A stretch of DNA of 27,253 bases from Chara braunii (GCA_003427395.1 BFEA01000535.1:46298-73550), one strand, 5' to 3'. Positions 1 to 9,250 are shown, numbered from the stretch's first letter. Numbers and translations: made by a program. Notes: generated by a model not told the origin, from the sequence alone.

Positions 1-840
1 TGTCGAACTTACCTGCACTTGCCCCACGACCACTCCATTATACACCCGCTCAGCACTGCCCCCAGAAAAGCCATCCCTCACCACCAGGACTTCTCCCCAC
101 CCCCTCACACCTCCCTGCACTTGCCGTACCACCACTCCATCATACCCCTCACCACACGGGTCATTCCCCAGCCCTCCCGCCTCCCCTGATCGATGTTGCA
201 TACCTCTAGCTACAGGGTATACATGACAAAGTTCCTAGATACACTTCCTGCGTGCATGACTAGGCCTCCATCCCAGATGTCGCGAAAACTGCCAAAGTCA
301 TCTCCCATGGGCATTCCTAATAGCGAATCGGATACTATACACAGGAGTAGTGTGCATCTCAACCACCCTTCCGGACAAAGCTCATCGATCAAGGTGAACA
401 AAGAGACATACATTAGCACTTCCCAATTGCTACAGATGCTCAAGTAAACATCTACACATAAAAAATCCAGGAGCTTCAGAGAAGTTCAGACAAAGTGCTC
501 ATGTCTCCAACACACCCCCAACCACCACAAAGAACTACAGAAGGCTCCCCTAGCCCAGTATCCTCTCATGTAATGACACAGAACTGACAAAGTCCTCACG
601 TGTCTCCAATGCCCCCCAAGCACGACAAACAAAAAAGATAGAACCACAGAAGATGGCTCCCCTAACACAGAGGGCTCCCCTAACCCAGCATCCTCTCATG
701 TAATGGCACACAACTCTGAGAAAATCCGGGCCCGCTATCAACCATTGTACGAGAAAGCCGCACAGGTACAACATCAATGAATAACCGACCAAGGTAGCAC
801 CAGGAAACAACTGCCAGATTTTTCTTCCCGCATAGTTACA
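1..840. other. Unassigned low-complexity, C/A-rich sequence with short tandem duplications
   Basis: No gene is recognised here. Two imperfect tandem duplications are visible. A stretch reading CTGCACTTGCC.. with CCACTCCAT.ATAC recurs at about 13-50 and 115-149, a period near 102 bases. A longer unit starting with CAAAGTGCTCATG / CAAAGTCCTCACG and ending in ATCCTCTCATGTAATG is present at about 490-588 and 589-720, and the second copy repeats GGCTCCCCTAAC internally. The open frames on either strand are short and show no recognisable domain. Confidence 0.5.
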
Positions 841-998
841 CCACCAACTGTTCCAAGCCTACATTTCCCAACGCTGATTTTGCCCGACCGTGAGAAATCC
901 AAACCATCGACCGGCGCAGCCAGCCTTTTTGGGACGGCCTGCAACCCTGTTAACTACTAGGTGGGCTTTAATCAAAGGCCGGGCCGGCAACTGGTGGT
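841..998. mobile_element. Candidate MITE, second member of the family at 1752-1900
   Basis: The right end reads GGGCCGGCAACTGGTGGT followed by TTAACT. It closely resembles the right end of the better-supported element at 1752-1900 (GGGCC, then ACTGGTGGT, then TTAACT). The left end CCACCA is the inverted counterpart, and the implied length of 158 bp is close to the 149 bp of the other element. The left flank is TTACA, not TTAA, so the target duplication is imperfect. The interior has no obvious alignment to the other copy. This is an inference from shared ends and size only. Confidence 0.3.
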
Positions 999-1069
999 TT
1001 AACTGGGTTTCTAGACTGCCCTGCACGGACATTAGGTGACAAACAATCAACCCCTAAGCACCTGCTGGA

Positions 1070-1266
1070 GTGCGTACCGCCAACCACACCCCCTGCCATC
1101 AACCTCTGCACATTCAGCTCAAACTGGCGAGGATTCTCCCTCAAGACCTCAACTGCCTCATGATTAAGTGGGTCATCAGGATTTGGATGCAGGAAGAGAA
1201 ACTGCTCTTTGAGCCCTCATCAGGCTTGGTGGTCACCTCGAAGTTCAGCAAGTTGTACTTGCCAAG

Positions 1267-1268
<2 letters not shown>
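1070..1268. other. Unassigned stretch, possible coding relic
   Basis: Between 1070 and 1268 both strands are open, with peptide-like composition. The plus strand reads about 60 residues, ending in SKLYLPRG just before the GT microsatellite. No family is recognised and there is no clear start, splice site or downstream continuation other than microsatellite. It could be a decayed exon or transposon fragment, or chance. Confidence 0.15.
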
Positions 1269-1305
<37 letters not shown>

Positions 1306-1325
1306 TGTGTGTGTGTGTGTGTGTG
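1269..1325. repeat. (GT)n microsatellite
   Basis: About 28 GT dinucleotides run almost uninterrupted, with a single GA at 1303-1304. Open frames through this tract that give CVCVCV or HTHTHT peptides are repeat artefacts. Confidence 0.97.
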
Positions 1326-1329
1326 ATGA

Positions 1330-1358
1330 CAATCAATCAATCAATCAATCAATCAATA
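1330..1358. repeat. (AATC)n microsatellite
   Basis: About seven tandem AATC tetranucleotides directly follow the GT tract after a GATGAC linker. Confidence 0.95.
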
Positions 1359-1404
1359 TCATATACAAAAAAAAGGGTCAACGCGCGAGGCGCAAGCGCA
1401 TGCA

Positions 1405-1447
1405 TGTGCGTGTGTTTGTGTGTTTGTGTGTGTGTCTGTTTGTACAC

Positions 1448-1486
<39 letters not shown>

Positions 1487-1645
1487 TGTGTGTATGTGTG
1501 TGTGTGTGTAGGTGTGTGTAGGTGTGTGTGTGTGTATGTGTGTGTGTGTAAGTATCTGTGCGCGTGTGTGTGTGTGTCTGCGTGAGTGTGTGTGTGTGTG
1601 TGTGCGCACGTGGCTTGCATGAGAGGGTGCGTGTGTGTGCGTGTT
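1405..1645. repeat. Imperfect (TG)n microsatellite, 240 bp
   Basis: This is a long TG tract with interruptions such as TCTG, TACACG, TAGG and TAAG. It is purine/pyrimidine-alternating and so could adopt Z-DNA. It abuts the first partial unit of the tandem repeat downstream. Confidence 0.95.
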
Positions 1646-2560
1646 CATCCAAGTCCGATTGGGGCAGGGGGTGGTGTGAGGGGAGGGGGGGAGGGTGGTG
1701 GGGAGCCCCCCACCCGGCAACCTGGAAAGAAAAGAGAGGAGTATTCTTTAACCACCAGTACTTCCTTAAGTCATGCTCGTATACAAGCCACAATTTTAGG
1801 AAATGTACGGGCCACTTCAGGAGTGCCCGATTTCATCTGACTAGAAATGTTTCTACTCTGTTTTTTTCCGCAGCAGATAGTTGGGCCAAGTACTGGTGGT
1901 TTAACTATTTATTAGAATATAGTTTTTTAGTTTAAGAAATGTGCATGAACGTAGAGTGTAGCAATTTGTAAATGAGTACATGTACATTTTTTTGCTATGT
2001 GAAAGTAGTTCGTTGGCTTTTGTGTGTGGCGAAGCAAGATATGGATCCAAGTCCGAGCACCCCGCCATGCAACTTGAAAAAAAAAAAAAAAAAATGTATA
2101 TTCTTAACTATTTATTAGAATATATTGTTTTAGTTTTAGAAATGTGCATGAACGTAGATTTTTGCAACCCATGACCGACTGCACGTATATTTGTTTGCTA
2201 TGTGAAAGTTGCTTTGGTTGGGTTTTGTGTGTGGTGAAGCAAGATACGGATCCAACGCTGACGGGGTTAGGTGGGGTGTGGAGCTCCCCTCCCCCGCAAA
2301 TTGAAAAAAAAAAAAGAAGGAATGTATATTCTTAATTATTTATTAAAATATATTGTTTTAGTTTAAGAAAGGCACATGGCCGAAGAGTTTCACAATAAAT
2401 GAACGACTACATATATACATTTTTTTGCTATGTGAAAGTAGCTGTCGGTTGGGTTTTATGTGTGGTGAAGCAATATTATATGGATCCAAGGCCGATAGGG
2501 GGGCATAGGGTGCGGAGGAGCCCCCCTCCCCCCCCCGCTGCGCAACTTGCCGTTGTTTTT
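1640..2560 (+). repeat. Tandem repeat, about three units of 203-230 bp plus a partial leading unit
   Basis: Units begin at TTAACTATTTATTAGAATAT (1901), recur at 2104 and 2332 (periods near 203 and 228), and the last runs to about 2560. Each carries, in order: AAGAAATGTGCATG (degenerate in the third), TTTGCTATGTGAAAGT, a TTTTGTGTGTGG/GGTGAAGCAA block, ATGGATCCAA, a G-rich then C-rich stretch and usually an A-run. The leading partial unit (about 1640-1750) holds only the GATCCAA-like/G-rich/C-rich end (CATCCAAGTCCGATTGGGG). The interruption between it and the next unit is the MITE-like insertion at 1752-1900. No coding potential is evident. Confidence 0.85.
1752..1900. mobile_element. MITE-like insertion with TTAA target duplication
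   Basis: Perfect 12-bp terminal inverted repeats CCACCAGTACTT (1752-1763) and AAGTACTGGTGG (1888-1899) bound a 149 bp segment. TTAA lies on both sides (1748-1751 and 1901-1904), with one extra T at 1900 before the right-hand TTAA. The insertion interrupts a tandem repeat whose uninterrupted neighbours read ATTCTTAACTATTT at the same place, so the pre-insertion site can be read directly. TTAA duplication is typical of piggyBac-type transposition; assignment to that superfamily is inference. It has no coding capacity. Confidence 0.6.
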
Positions 2561-2917
2561 TATGCGGGCGTAGCCCGCACCGCCCGCACCACGGGCGTTA
2601 AGCTAGTTGATATTATGGAGTCTGCGTATTCTCCGACCAATTTCTAATTTTTAATTAAAACTAGGAATGAGCAATTCTTGCTGTTGAGGTGACCATGGCG
2701 CGTGTGCGCTCATACAGAAGACGACATCGACAATAGTGCGACTTTTGGGCAGTAATTGGAGTGTGCGAGGGGAATAGAATGCGACCAGGAGCCCCCACGT
2801 AGTAGGCGCGGAAGCTTGATGGCCGTGAGTTAGTCAGCGGGCCGAAAGAGTGACTTTGGGGCGTTCTAGCAGACCCACACACATAGTGGTACCCATTTAT
2901 ATGGGTTTCCCCAAGTG

Positions 2918-2994
2918 CTAGACTCAGCCTTGGGCCTAGAACTATGGATTATGGTGTCAGACTTTCATCCAGGAGATTCAAGGGTTGAGGCCAG
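2918..2994 (+). other. tRNA-like stretch with upstream palindrome (copy A)
   Basis: The imperfect palindrome CTAGACTCAG..CTTGGGCCTAG (2918-2939) is followed by TGGATTATGGTGTCAGACTTTCATCC and GGGTTGAGGCC. This layout resembles a pol III A box, an anticodon-arm region similar to tRNA-Glu (CTTTCATCC) and a degenerate B box (GGTTCGANNCC). It does not fold into a full cloverleaf, so it is at most tRNA-derived. Copy B keeps the same arrangement at 8593-8676. Confidence 0.3.
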
Positions 2995-3433
2995 CGGACC
3001 ACGACAAGAGAGCAGCGGAGCGGTTTAAGCGAACTAGGGGGTTGAGGGCCCGATAGGATCGCCCCCCTTGGTTTTATTGATCGGTCCCGACCACGGGCCC
3101 GATACACGGGGTAGAAGGGGTGCTGTTTAGCCCTCTCTCGTCCCCTTCTCCCTTATTTTTCGTTATGTTTCTTTCGGTATTGTTATCTTATTTTTACTTT
3201 TATTTTATTTTGCTTTCTTCTCAGGTCGGGTACTGGTTCCGGGACTGGCAGTGGATCTGTTGGGCCCGGATATCGAAGTACAGATCTGAACTCGAGTTCC
3301 AGTAAAAGCAGATGAGCGGAACAGTACAGGGCTGAATTGCCCAGGGCCTGCCATTCCCGTAGGGATACCCCAGAGTCGTGCCCACGTCCTTCGAGACATC
3401 TGTTAAAACTGACACGCTGATCTTGGCAGGCCT

Positions 3434-3751
3434 GGGATGCAGACGAAATTCCTCTATCCTACCTGACTTGGAAACACGGACCGAAGTGGTCAACGTGACA
3501 TAAGCCGGGGTGCTTGGCGCAACAGGCAAAGGAAGCCTATTTAGCGGATGGCCCTCTGCAGGCACGCCAACCGACACCCATGATTGGCTATGAGAGGTTG
3601 GAGTGTGAGCATGCCCGTTGGGACCCGAAAGATGGTGAACTATGCCTGAGCAGGGCGAGGCCAGAGGAAACTCTGGTGGAGGCTCGCAGCGATACTGACG
3701 TGCAAATCGTTCGTCGGACTTGGGTATAGGGGCGAAAGACTAATCGAACCG

Positions 3752-3797
<46 letters not shown>

Positions 3798-3840
3798 TGT
3801 TGAACAGCTTTATCGGGTAAAGCGAATGACTAGAGGTCGG
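3434..3840 (+). rRNA. Partial LSU (25S/28S) rRNA pseudogene spanning the D3 segment, copy A
   Basis: The sequence matches eukaryotic cytosolic LSU rRNA from the end of D2 through D3. Recognisable blocks are AAACACGGACC (3471-3481), GAGTGTGAGCATGCC (3602-3616), GGACCCGAAAGATGGTGAAC (3620-3639), AGAGGAAACTCTGGTGGAGG, GACGTGCAAATCGTTCGTC, GGGTATAGGGGCGAAAGACT (3722-3741), the D3B-type site TAGTAGCTGGTTCCCTCCGA (3754-3773) and ATCGGGTAAAGCGAATGA. The part from 3600 on is close to a functional green-lineage LSU; the part before it is worn. Only about 400 of the roughly 3,400 nt of an LSU rRNA are present and no flanking rRNA continues, so this is a fragment inside a dispersed repeat, not an rDNA unit. 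A functional fragmented rRNA is possible but less likely. Confidence 0.85.
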
Positions 3841-3884
3841 GTAGCTGGTTCCCTCCAAAGTTTCCTTCAGGATAGCTGGAGCTG
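3841..3884 (+). repeat. Tandem duplicate of the GTAGCTGG..GGAGCTG block of the LSU fragment
   Basis: The 43-base block at 3757-3799, starting GTAGCTGGTTCCCTCC and ending GATAGCTGGAGCTG, is repeated 84 bases later at 3841-3884 with only a few substitutions (CCGAAG to CCAAAG, CCCTCAG to CCTTCAG). A normal LSU rRNA has it once and continues past AGCGAATGA.TAGAGG into other sequence. The duplication therefore marks where LSU identity ends. Confidence 0.85.
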
Positions 3885-4090
3885 TCAAGGAGGTGAGCTG
3901 CGCCAAAACGGTCGGATCGAAGGCGGAGGAGACGAGGACGAAAACGAAGGAGAGGGGTAAGAAGCGAAAGATAGCAAGGATAACGAAGCCTGAATCTGGA
4001 CGTCAAGGAGCAGTAGGTGCATTCAGTACAGGAACGGGAGATCGATGGTGGAGGTAGGAATGAGTATGGCGGAGTGGAGAGTGGGATTCT

Positions 4091-4116
4091 TGCCCGATTC
4101 CTGATGGAATCAGGCA
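4091..4116 (+). other. Tail hairpin 1, copy A
   Basis: TGCC.GATTCC pairs with GGAATC.GGCA around a TGAT loop: ten base pairs with one C-A mismatch. Its positional counterpart in copy B is at 9617-9648, which has the same TGAT loop and different outer arms. Confidence 0.6.
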
Positions 4117-4620
4117 AACTCAAAGTTGAAGTCAGGGGTTTAGGTTAGGGTGAGTATGATAGTGAGGCTACTTTAGAGATTAGACCAATAGACTGGAGTT
4201 AGTGAGAGAATGAGGTGCGCGGAGGATTTGCGAAGAGAGGAGATGGAGAAAACAGAAAGCGAAAATCCGATCCTCGATGAAATCAGGTGAGGTAAAAGCC
4301 TGAACTAAGGTTTCGGGAGGGGGCAAACCCTTTGGTGAAGATGGATTGGAAGGGAGAGCAGCAGAACCCGTGGTACGGTGTGCATGGACTGCGTGAAAGA
4401 GGAAAAACAATGAATTGTAGTGTATATTTTCATGTTTTAGTGGTAGATTCATTCTCATTTTGTACATTTGGGAAGCAGCGGAGCGTGGCCATTGTCGCAG
4501 ATCTTGGCTTGATTCCCCGATCGCCTTCTTCGGGATTGAGGTGCTTGATTCGTTCTCATATGGCAGTGTTGATGAGAAATTGAGCTAAGTAATGTGATTA
4601 TTAGAAAGCCTGATGGCCGC

Positions 4621-5020
4621 TGTATCCGTCCTCGTTCGGTTTCGCCTCGATTTACCTTAAGTGCACCTTGGATTTCAATTCATTTGTAGTCCTGTGTGAT
4701 CGTTGCGATCACCCGTTAAATAGGTGATCGTTATATGGTAGTTTTCGAGGTCGTCGAAGAATGTGTTGAGTGTAATTATGTTCTATAGTGTTTTCGGTTC
4801 TCATCCCATTTGACTAAATCTGGCCCTACTAACGGTCGAGCACATTCCACTCGTTGAGAATAGTAACCACAGCAGCCAGAGGGGGAGCTGAGCGCAAGAC
4901 TACTGACTGTTGTTGTAGTCCGGATTCGGTTTGGAGCTACATATCGCTAGTCATCACCTGCTGATGACCTGAACGTGTTAAAGTCGTGATGTGCAAGTTG
5001 TTGCTGGTTGTCTCGTACGT
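4621..5020. other. Unassigned sequence between copy A and the first pentamer array
   Basis: No gene was recognised. The only clear structure is a perfect 7-bp hairpin GTGATCG-TTG-CGATCAC (4696-4712), followed by another GGTGATCG at 4723-4730. The transition into the pentamer array occurs at about 5021. Confidence 0.5.
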
Positions 5021-8000
5021 AGAAAAGAGTAGAGTAGAGTCTCATGGAGTATCATAGCGTAGAGTAAGGTGTCATGGAGTATCATGGAGTAGAGTGTCGT
5101 AGAGTAGAGTAGCGTAGAGTAGGGTGTCTTAGAGTGGAGTACAGTAGAGTAGAGTAGAGTAGAGTAGAGTAGAGCAAAGAAGAGTAAAGTAGAGTAGAGT
5201 AGAGTCGAGTAGTAGAGTAGGGTGTCAGAGAGTACAGTAGAGTGTCACAAAGTAGAGTAGAATGTTGTAGAGTAGAGTGTCGTAGAGTAGAGTGTCGTAG
5301 AGTAGAGTAGAGTAAAGTGTCATAAAGTGTCGTAGAGTGAAGTGGACTGTCGTTGAGTGTCGTTGAGTATAGTGGAGTACAATGTCGAAGAGTAGAGTAG
5401 AGTAGAGCAGAGTGTCGTAGAGTAGAGTAGAATACCGTAGAGTAGCGTAGAGTAGAGTAGAGTACAATGTCGTAGAGTACAGAGAGTGTCGTAGAGTACA
5501 ATAGAGTGTAATAGAGTAGAGTGTCGTAGAGTAGAGTAGAGTGTGGTAGAGTAGAGTAGAGGAGAGTAGATCGTCGTAGAATAAAATAGGGTAGAGTAGA
5601 GTAGAGTGTCGTAGAGTAGAGTAGAGTGTCGTTGAGCAGAGTAGAGTAGAGTACTATAAAGTGTAGTAGAGTAGAGCAGAGTAGAGTAGAGTAGAGTGGG
5701 TAGAGTTGAGTAAAGTAAAGTAGAGTAAAGTATCGTATAGTGTCGTAGAGTAGAGTAGAGTCTCATAGAGTGTCGTAGAGTGTTGTAGAGTAGAGTACAA
5801 TGTCGTACAGTAGAGTAGTGCCCTAGAATGTCGTAGAGTATAATAGAGTGTCATAGAGTAGAATATTGTGTCAGAGAGTATAGTAGTGTCGTAAGGTAGA
5901 GTAGAGTGCCATAGAGTTGAGTAGAGTGTCAGAGAGTGTCGTAGAGTAGAGTTAAGTAAAGTAGAGTAGAGTAAAGTACAGTAACGTCGAGTAAAGTAGA
6001 ATGTGATACAGTAGAGTACAGTAGCGTGTCGTAGAGTACAGTAGAGTAGAGGGTCGTGGAGTAGAGTAGAGTAGAGTGTCGTAGCGTAAAGTGTTGTAGA
6101 GTGTCTTAGAGTACTGTAGAGTATAGTAGAGTAGAGTAGACTGGAGTAGAGAAGAGTGGGTAGAGTAGAGTAAAGTGGAGTAAAGTGGAGTAAAGTGTTG
6201 TACAGTAGAGTAGAGTGTCGTCAAGTAGAGTAGAGTAGAGTGTCGTCAAGTAGAGTGTCGTAGAATGTCGTAGAGTGCCGTAGAGTAGAGTGTTGTTGAG
6301 TTTCTTAGATTAGAGTAGAGTGTAGTAGAGAAGAGTGTAGTAGAGAAGAGTGTAGTAGAGAAGAGTAGAGTAGAGTAGAGTAGAGAAAAGTAGAATGGGT
6401 AGAGTAGAGTTTGAGTAGAGTAGAGTACAGTAGAGTAGAGTGTGGTAGAGTAGAGTAGAGTATAGTAGAGTAGAGTAGAGTAGAGTAGAGTAGAGTAGAG
6501 TAGAGTAGAGTAGAGTAGAGTAAATTAGAGTTTTATAGAGTGTCGTAGTGTGTCGTAGAGTGTCATAGAGTATAAAAGAGTGTCGTAGAATGTCGTAGAG
6601 TAAAGTATAGTGTCGTAGTGTAAAGTCGTAGAGTAGAGTGTTGTAGAGTAGAGTAGAGTAGAGTAGAGTGTCGTGGAGTATTGTAGAGTAGAGTGTCATA
6701 GGGTAAAGAAGAGTAGAGTGTCATAAAGTAAAGTAGAGTAGCGTAGAGTAGAGTAGAGTAGAGTCGAGTGTTGCAGATTAGGGTAAACTGGTGAAGAGTG
6801 TCGTAGAGCAGACTAGAGTAGAGTGTTGTTGAGTGTCGTAGAGTGTCGCAGAGTAGAGTGTGATAGAGTACAGTACAGTGTCGGAGATTAGAGTAGAGTA
6901 GAGTAGAGAAAAGTGTCCTAGAGTGTCATAGAGTAGAACAGAGTGTCGTAGAGTAGAGTATAGTGTCGCTTAGTAGAGTAGAGTGGCGTAGAGTAGAGTA
7001 CAATAGAGTAGAGTCGGGTGTCGTAGAGTGTCGTAGAGTGTCGTAGAGTAGAGTTTTGTAGAGTGTCGGAAAGTGTCAAAGAGTGGCGTAGAGTATAGTA
7101 GAGTCTTGTAGAGTGTGATAGAGTAGAGTAGAATGTCGTAGAGTAGGTAGAGCAGAGTAGAGTAGCGTAGAGTAGAGTAGAGTAGAGTAGAGTAGAGTAG
7201 AGTAGAGTAGAGTAGAGTAGAGTAGAGGAGAGGAGAGTTTGTCGTACATTGTCATAGAGTACTATAGAGTGTCATCGAGTATATTACAACATAGTGTCGT
7301 AGAGGAGAGGAGAGTGTCGTTGAGTAGAGTAGAGTAGATTGTCGTAGAGTAGGGTAGATTGTCGTAGAGTAGAGTAGATTGTTGTAGAGTAGAGTAAAGT
7401 AAAGTGTCATAGAGTAGAGTGCCGTAGAGTAGAATGTCGTAGCGTAGAGTGTCATAGAGTAGAGTGTCATAGAGTAGAGTGTCATGGAGTAGAGTAGAAT
7501 GAAGAAAAGTGTCTTAGAGTGTCATAGAGTGTCTTAGAGTGTTGTAGAGTAGAGTAGAATGTCATAGTGTTGTAGAGTAAAGTAGACTGTCGTAGACTGT
7601 CGTAAAGTAGAGAAGAGTGTTTTTAGAGTGTCGTAGAGTGGAGTAGAGTGGAGTAGAGTGGAGTAGAGTGGAGTAGAGTGGAGTAGAGTAGAGTGTCGTA
7701 GAGTAGAGTAGAGTGTCGTAAAGTAAAATAAAGTGTCGTAAAGTAGAGTGTTCCAGAGTAGAGTAGAGCGTTGTAGAGTCTCGTAGAGTGTCATACAGTA
7801 GAGTAGAGTATTGAAAAAAAGAGAACAGTAAAATAGAATGTTGTTCAATGTCTCTGAGTAGAGTGTCGTAGAGTAGAGTAGAGTGTCGTAGAGTAGAGTA
7901 GACTGCCGTAGAGTAGAGTAGAGTGTCATAGAGTCGACTATAGTGTCGTAGAGTGTCGTAGAGTAGAGTAGAGTAAAGTGGAGTAGAGTGTCGTAGAGTA

Positions 8001-8196
8001 CAGTAGAGTACAGTAGAGTAGAGTAGAGTAGAGTAGAGTAGAGTAGAGTACAGTAGAGTAGAGTAAAGTAGAGTAGAGTAGAGTAGAGTAGAGTAGAGTT
8101 GAGTAGAGTGTCGAAGAGTGTCGTAGAGTAGAGTATAGTGTGGTAGAGTAGAGTAGAGGGCCCTATAATATCGTAGAGTAGAATAGAGTGTCGTTG
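5021..8196 (+). repeat. Pentanucleotide satellite array 1 (AGAGT / GTCGT)
   Basis: This is about 3.2 kb of 5-bp units, almost all ending in GT. AGAGT dominates and GTCGT, GTCAT, GTTGT, AAAGT, ACAGT and ATAGT are interspersed. Clean AGAGT runs occur near 6465-6520, 7165-7225 and 8010-8040. The top strand is nearly free of C and the bottom strand nearly free of G. Reading frames on the minus strand give endless YSTLL-type pentapeptides that result from the repeat and are not proteins. The pentamers are arranged in longer irregular blocks, and the block at 6530-6968 is collinear with 24804-25378 in array 2. Confidence 0.97.
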
Positions 8197-8201
8197 TCAG
8201 T

Positions 8202-8227
8202 GCGAATACCCTTACAAGGGTATCCGC
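8202..8227 (+). other. Hairpin at the right edge of array 1
   Basis: GCG.ATACCCTT (8202-8213) pairs with AAGGGTAT.CGC (8216-8227) across a two-base centre, with one mismatch. It sits within ten bases of the last pentamer and could mark a rearrangement junction. Confidence 0.6.
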
Positions 8228-8592
8228 CCTGGTTTCTGCAGGCGAGAAAAAATAGTTTTAGTTTGAAGTTTAAGTATATCACGCGAGGCGCGGCCGCGTC
8301 TGCGATTTATGTTGACTCGATGGTTGGCTAGAATAGAGAGTGTGTGGGCGCGCTAGTTTAAGGCGCGCGTGATCTTTTAATTGTTGATGGTTGAAGGACC
8401 GGCATGATCGTCGGTCGTAATTTTAATTTTTGATTAAACTAGGATTTAAAAAATTATGTTTCGTTGACTGATTGTGCTTGCATGTGACCTACGCGTACGT
8501 GAGGAAAACGACATCGACAACAAGGGGGTCTTGAAGTGTTTTCAGTAGGCCCACGCGTCGTACAATATCCGTTTATTAGGTGTCGGTCAATA

Positions 8593-8676
8593 CTAGACCC
8601 AAACTTGGGCCTAGCATTGTTGGTTACAGCGTCGGATTCCCACCGAAGAGATTCAGGGATCGAGATCGAGCGGCGG
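8593..8676 (+). other. Palindrome and tRNA-like stretch (copy B)
   Basis: CTAG.CCCAA / TTGGG.CTAG (8593-8614) is a near-perfect palindrome. It is followed by TGGTTACAGCG, resembling a pol III A box, then TCGG-ATTCCCA-CCGA, a 4-bp stem with a 7-base loop like an anticodon arm, and GGGATCGAGATC, resembling a B box. No complete cloverleaf is seen. The same order in copy A supports common descent. Confidence 0.3.
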
Positions 8677-8933
8677 CGACGCGGGGGTATCAGAATAGCG
8701 CGGTGAGACCGAGGGGTTGAGAACCCGGCGGGGCTATCCCCCATGGTTTGCTGTCTGTGGGGAGGCTCGACGGGACGAGGGTGGTATTAATACTTCCCCT
8801 TTCCCTTCTTCGTCGTGCGGCTCAACTTTTAAATTTTGTGATTATTATTTTATTTTATTACTACTATTAATCTTTTTGGTCAAATCGGGGCACGACATCG
8901 TGTTTAGGAACTGTGCGGACCTGCGCATGTTCG

Positions 8934-9250
8934 GGATGCCAGCATAGTCCCTCTATCCTGCCTGCCTTGGAGCATAGACCGTGGAGTTCAATGTGCGTGT
9001 GGGCCAATGGATGATTAACCCTATGAGCCAGAAGAAAGCCTGGGTGGCAAGGCCCTCTGAAGTATACCGCCCGCCATCAACAATCTGCCCTGAGGGGCTT
9101 GGGTGTAGGCATACCCGTTGCAGCCGAGAGGCAGTGAACAAATGCTAGAACGAGCGGAGGCTGCAGCAATACAGGCCAGTGCAAATCGGCCGTCGGACTT
9201 AGCGGGTCCCTCAGAAGTTTCCCCCAAATACTGAAGCCGCCCGAAGGCCG
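8934..9250 (+). rRNA. Degenerate LSU rRNA fragment, copy B
   Basis: Alignment to copy A by eye gives matching blocks: GGGATGC, CCTCTATCCTGCCTG.CTTGGA, GACCG.AGT, GTAGGCATACCCGTTG, GTGCAAATCGGCCGTCGGACTTA, and GGTCCCTCAGAAGTTTCCC. The segment holding GGGTATAGGGGCGAAAGACTAATCGAACC in intact LSU rRNA is deleted between GACTTA and GGTCCC. It has far more changes than copy A and cannot make a working rRNA helix set. Alone it would be hard to recognise as rRNA; the call rests on copy A. Confidence 0.6.

Larger units (their letters stand above)
2640..4620 (+). repeat. Composite element, copy A (tRNA-like stretch + LSU rRNA fragment + hairpin tail)
   Basis: This 2 kb segment is a diverged direct copy of 8420-10210. 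Matching landmarks, in the same order, are: AATTTTTAATTAAAACTAGGA near 2645; ACGACATCGACAA near 2724; a CTAG..CTAG palindrome at 2918-2939; a tRNA-like stretch at 2941-2994; GGGGTTGAGG.CCCG near 3037; an AT-rich tract near 3180; the LSU rRNA fragment 3434-3840; GGAGTTAGTG.GA.GATGAG.CGCGCGG-like sequence near 4195; tail hairpins; and TTCTCATATGGCA near 4553. It is not obviously coding. The copy is GC-moderate and shows no terminal repeats or target duplication that I could fix. It could be a retroposed non-coding element or a duplicated rDNA-derived segment. Confidence 0.7.

Noticed and set aside
1349-1793. Histidine/threonine- and cysteine/valine-rich proteins
   Set aside because: They are translations of the GT microsatellite.
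3221-3577. Minus-strand 118-codon frame
   Set aside because: It runs antisense through the LSU rRNA fragment.
4137-4152. Interstitial telomere repeat (GGGTTTAGGTTAGGG)
   Set aside because: There are only about two imperfect units, not a tandem array.
5082-8000. Many minus-strand open frames giving YSTLL/TLYDTL peptides in array 1, and the same in 21804-26650
   Set aside because: They are the direct translation of a stop-poor 5-bp satellite; all three frames of the strand read alike and no start or domain is conserved.
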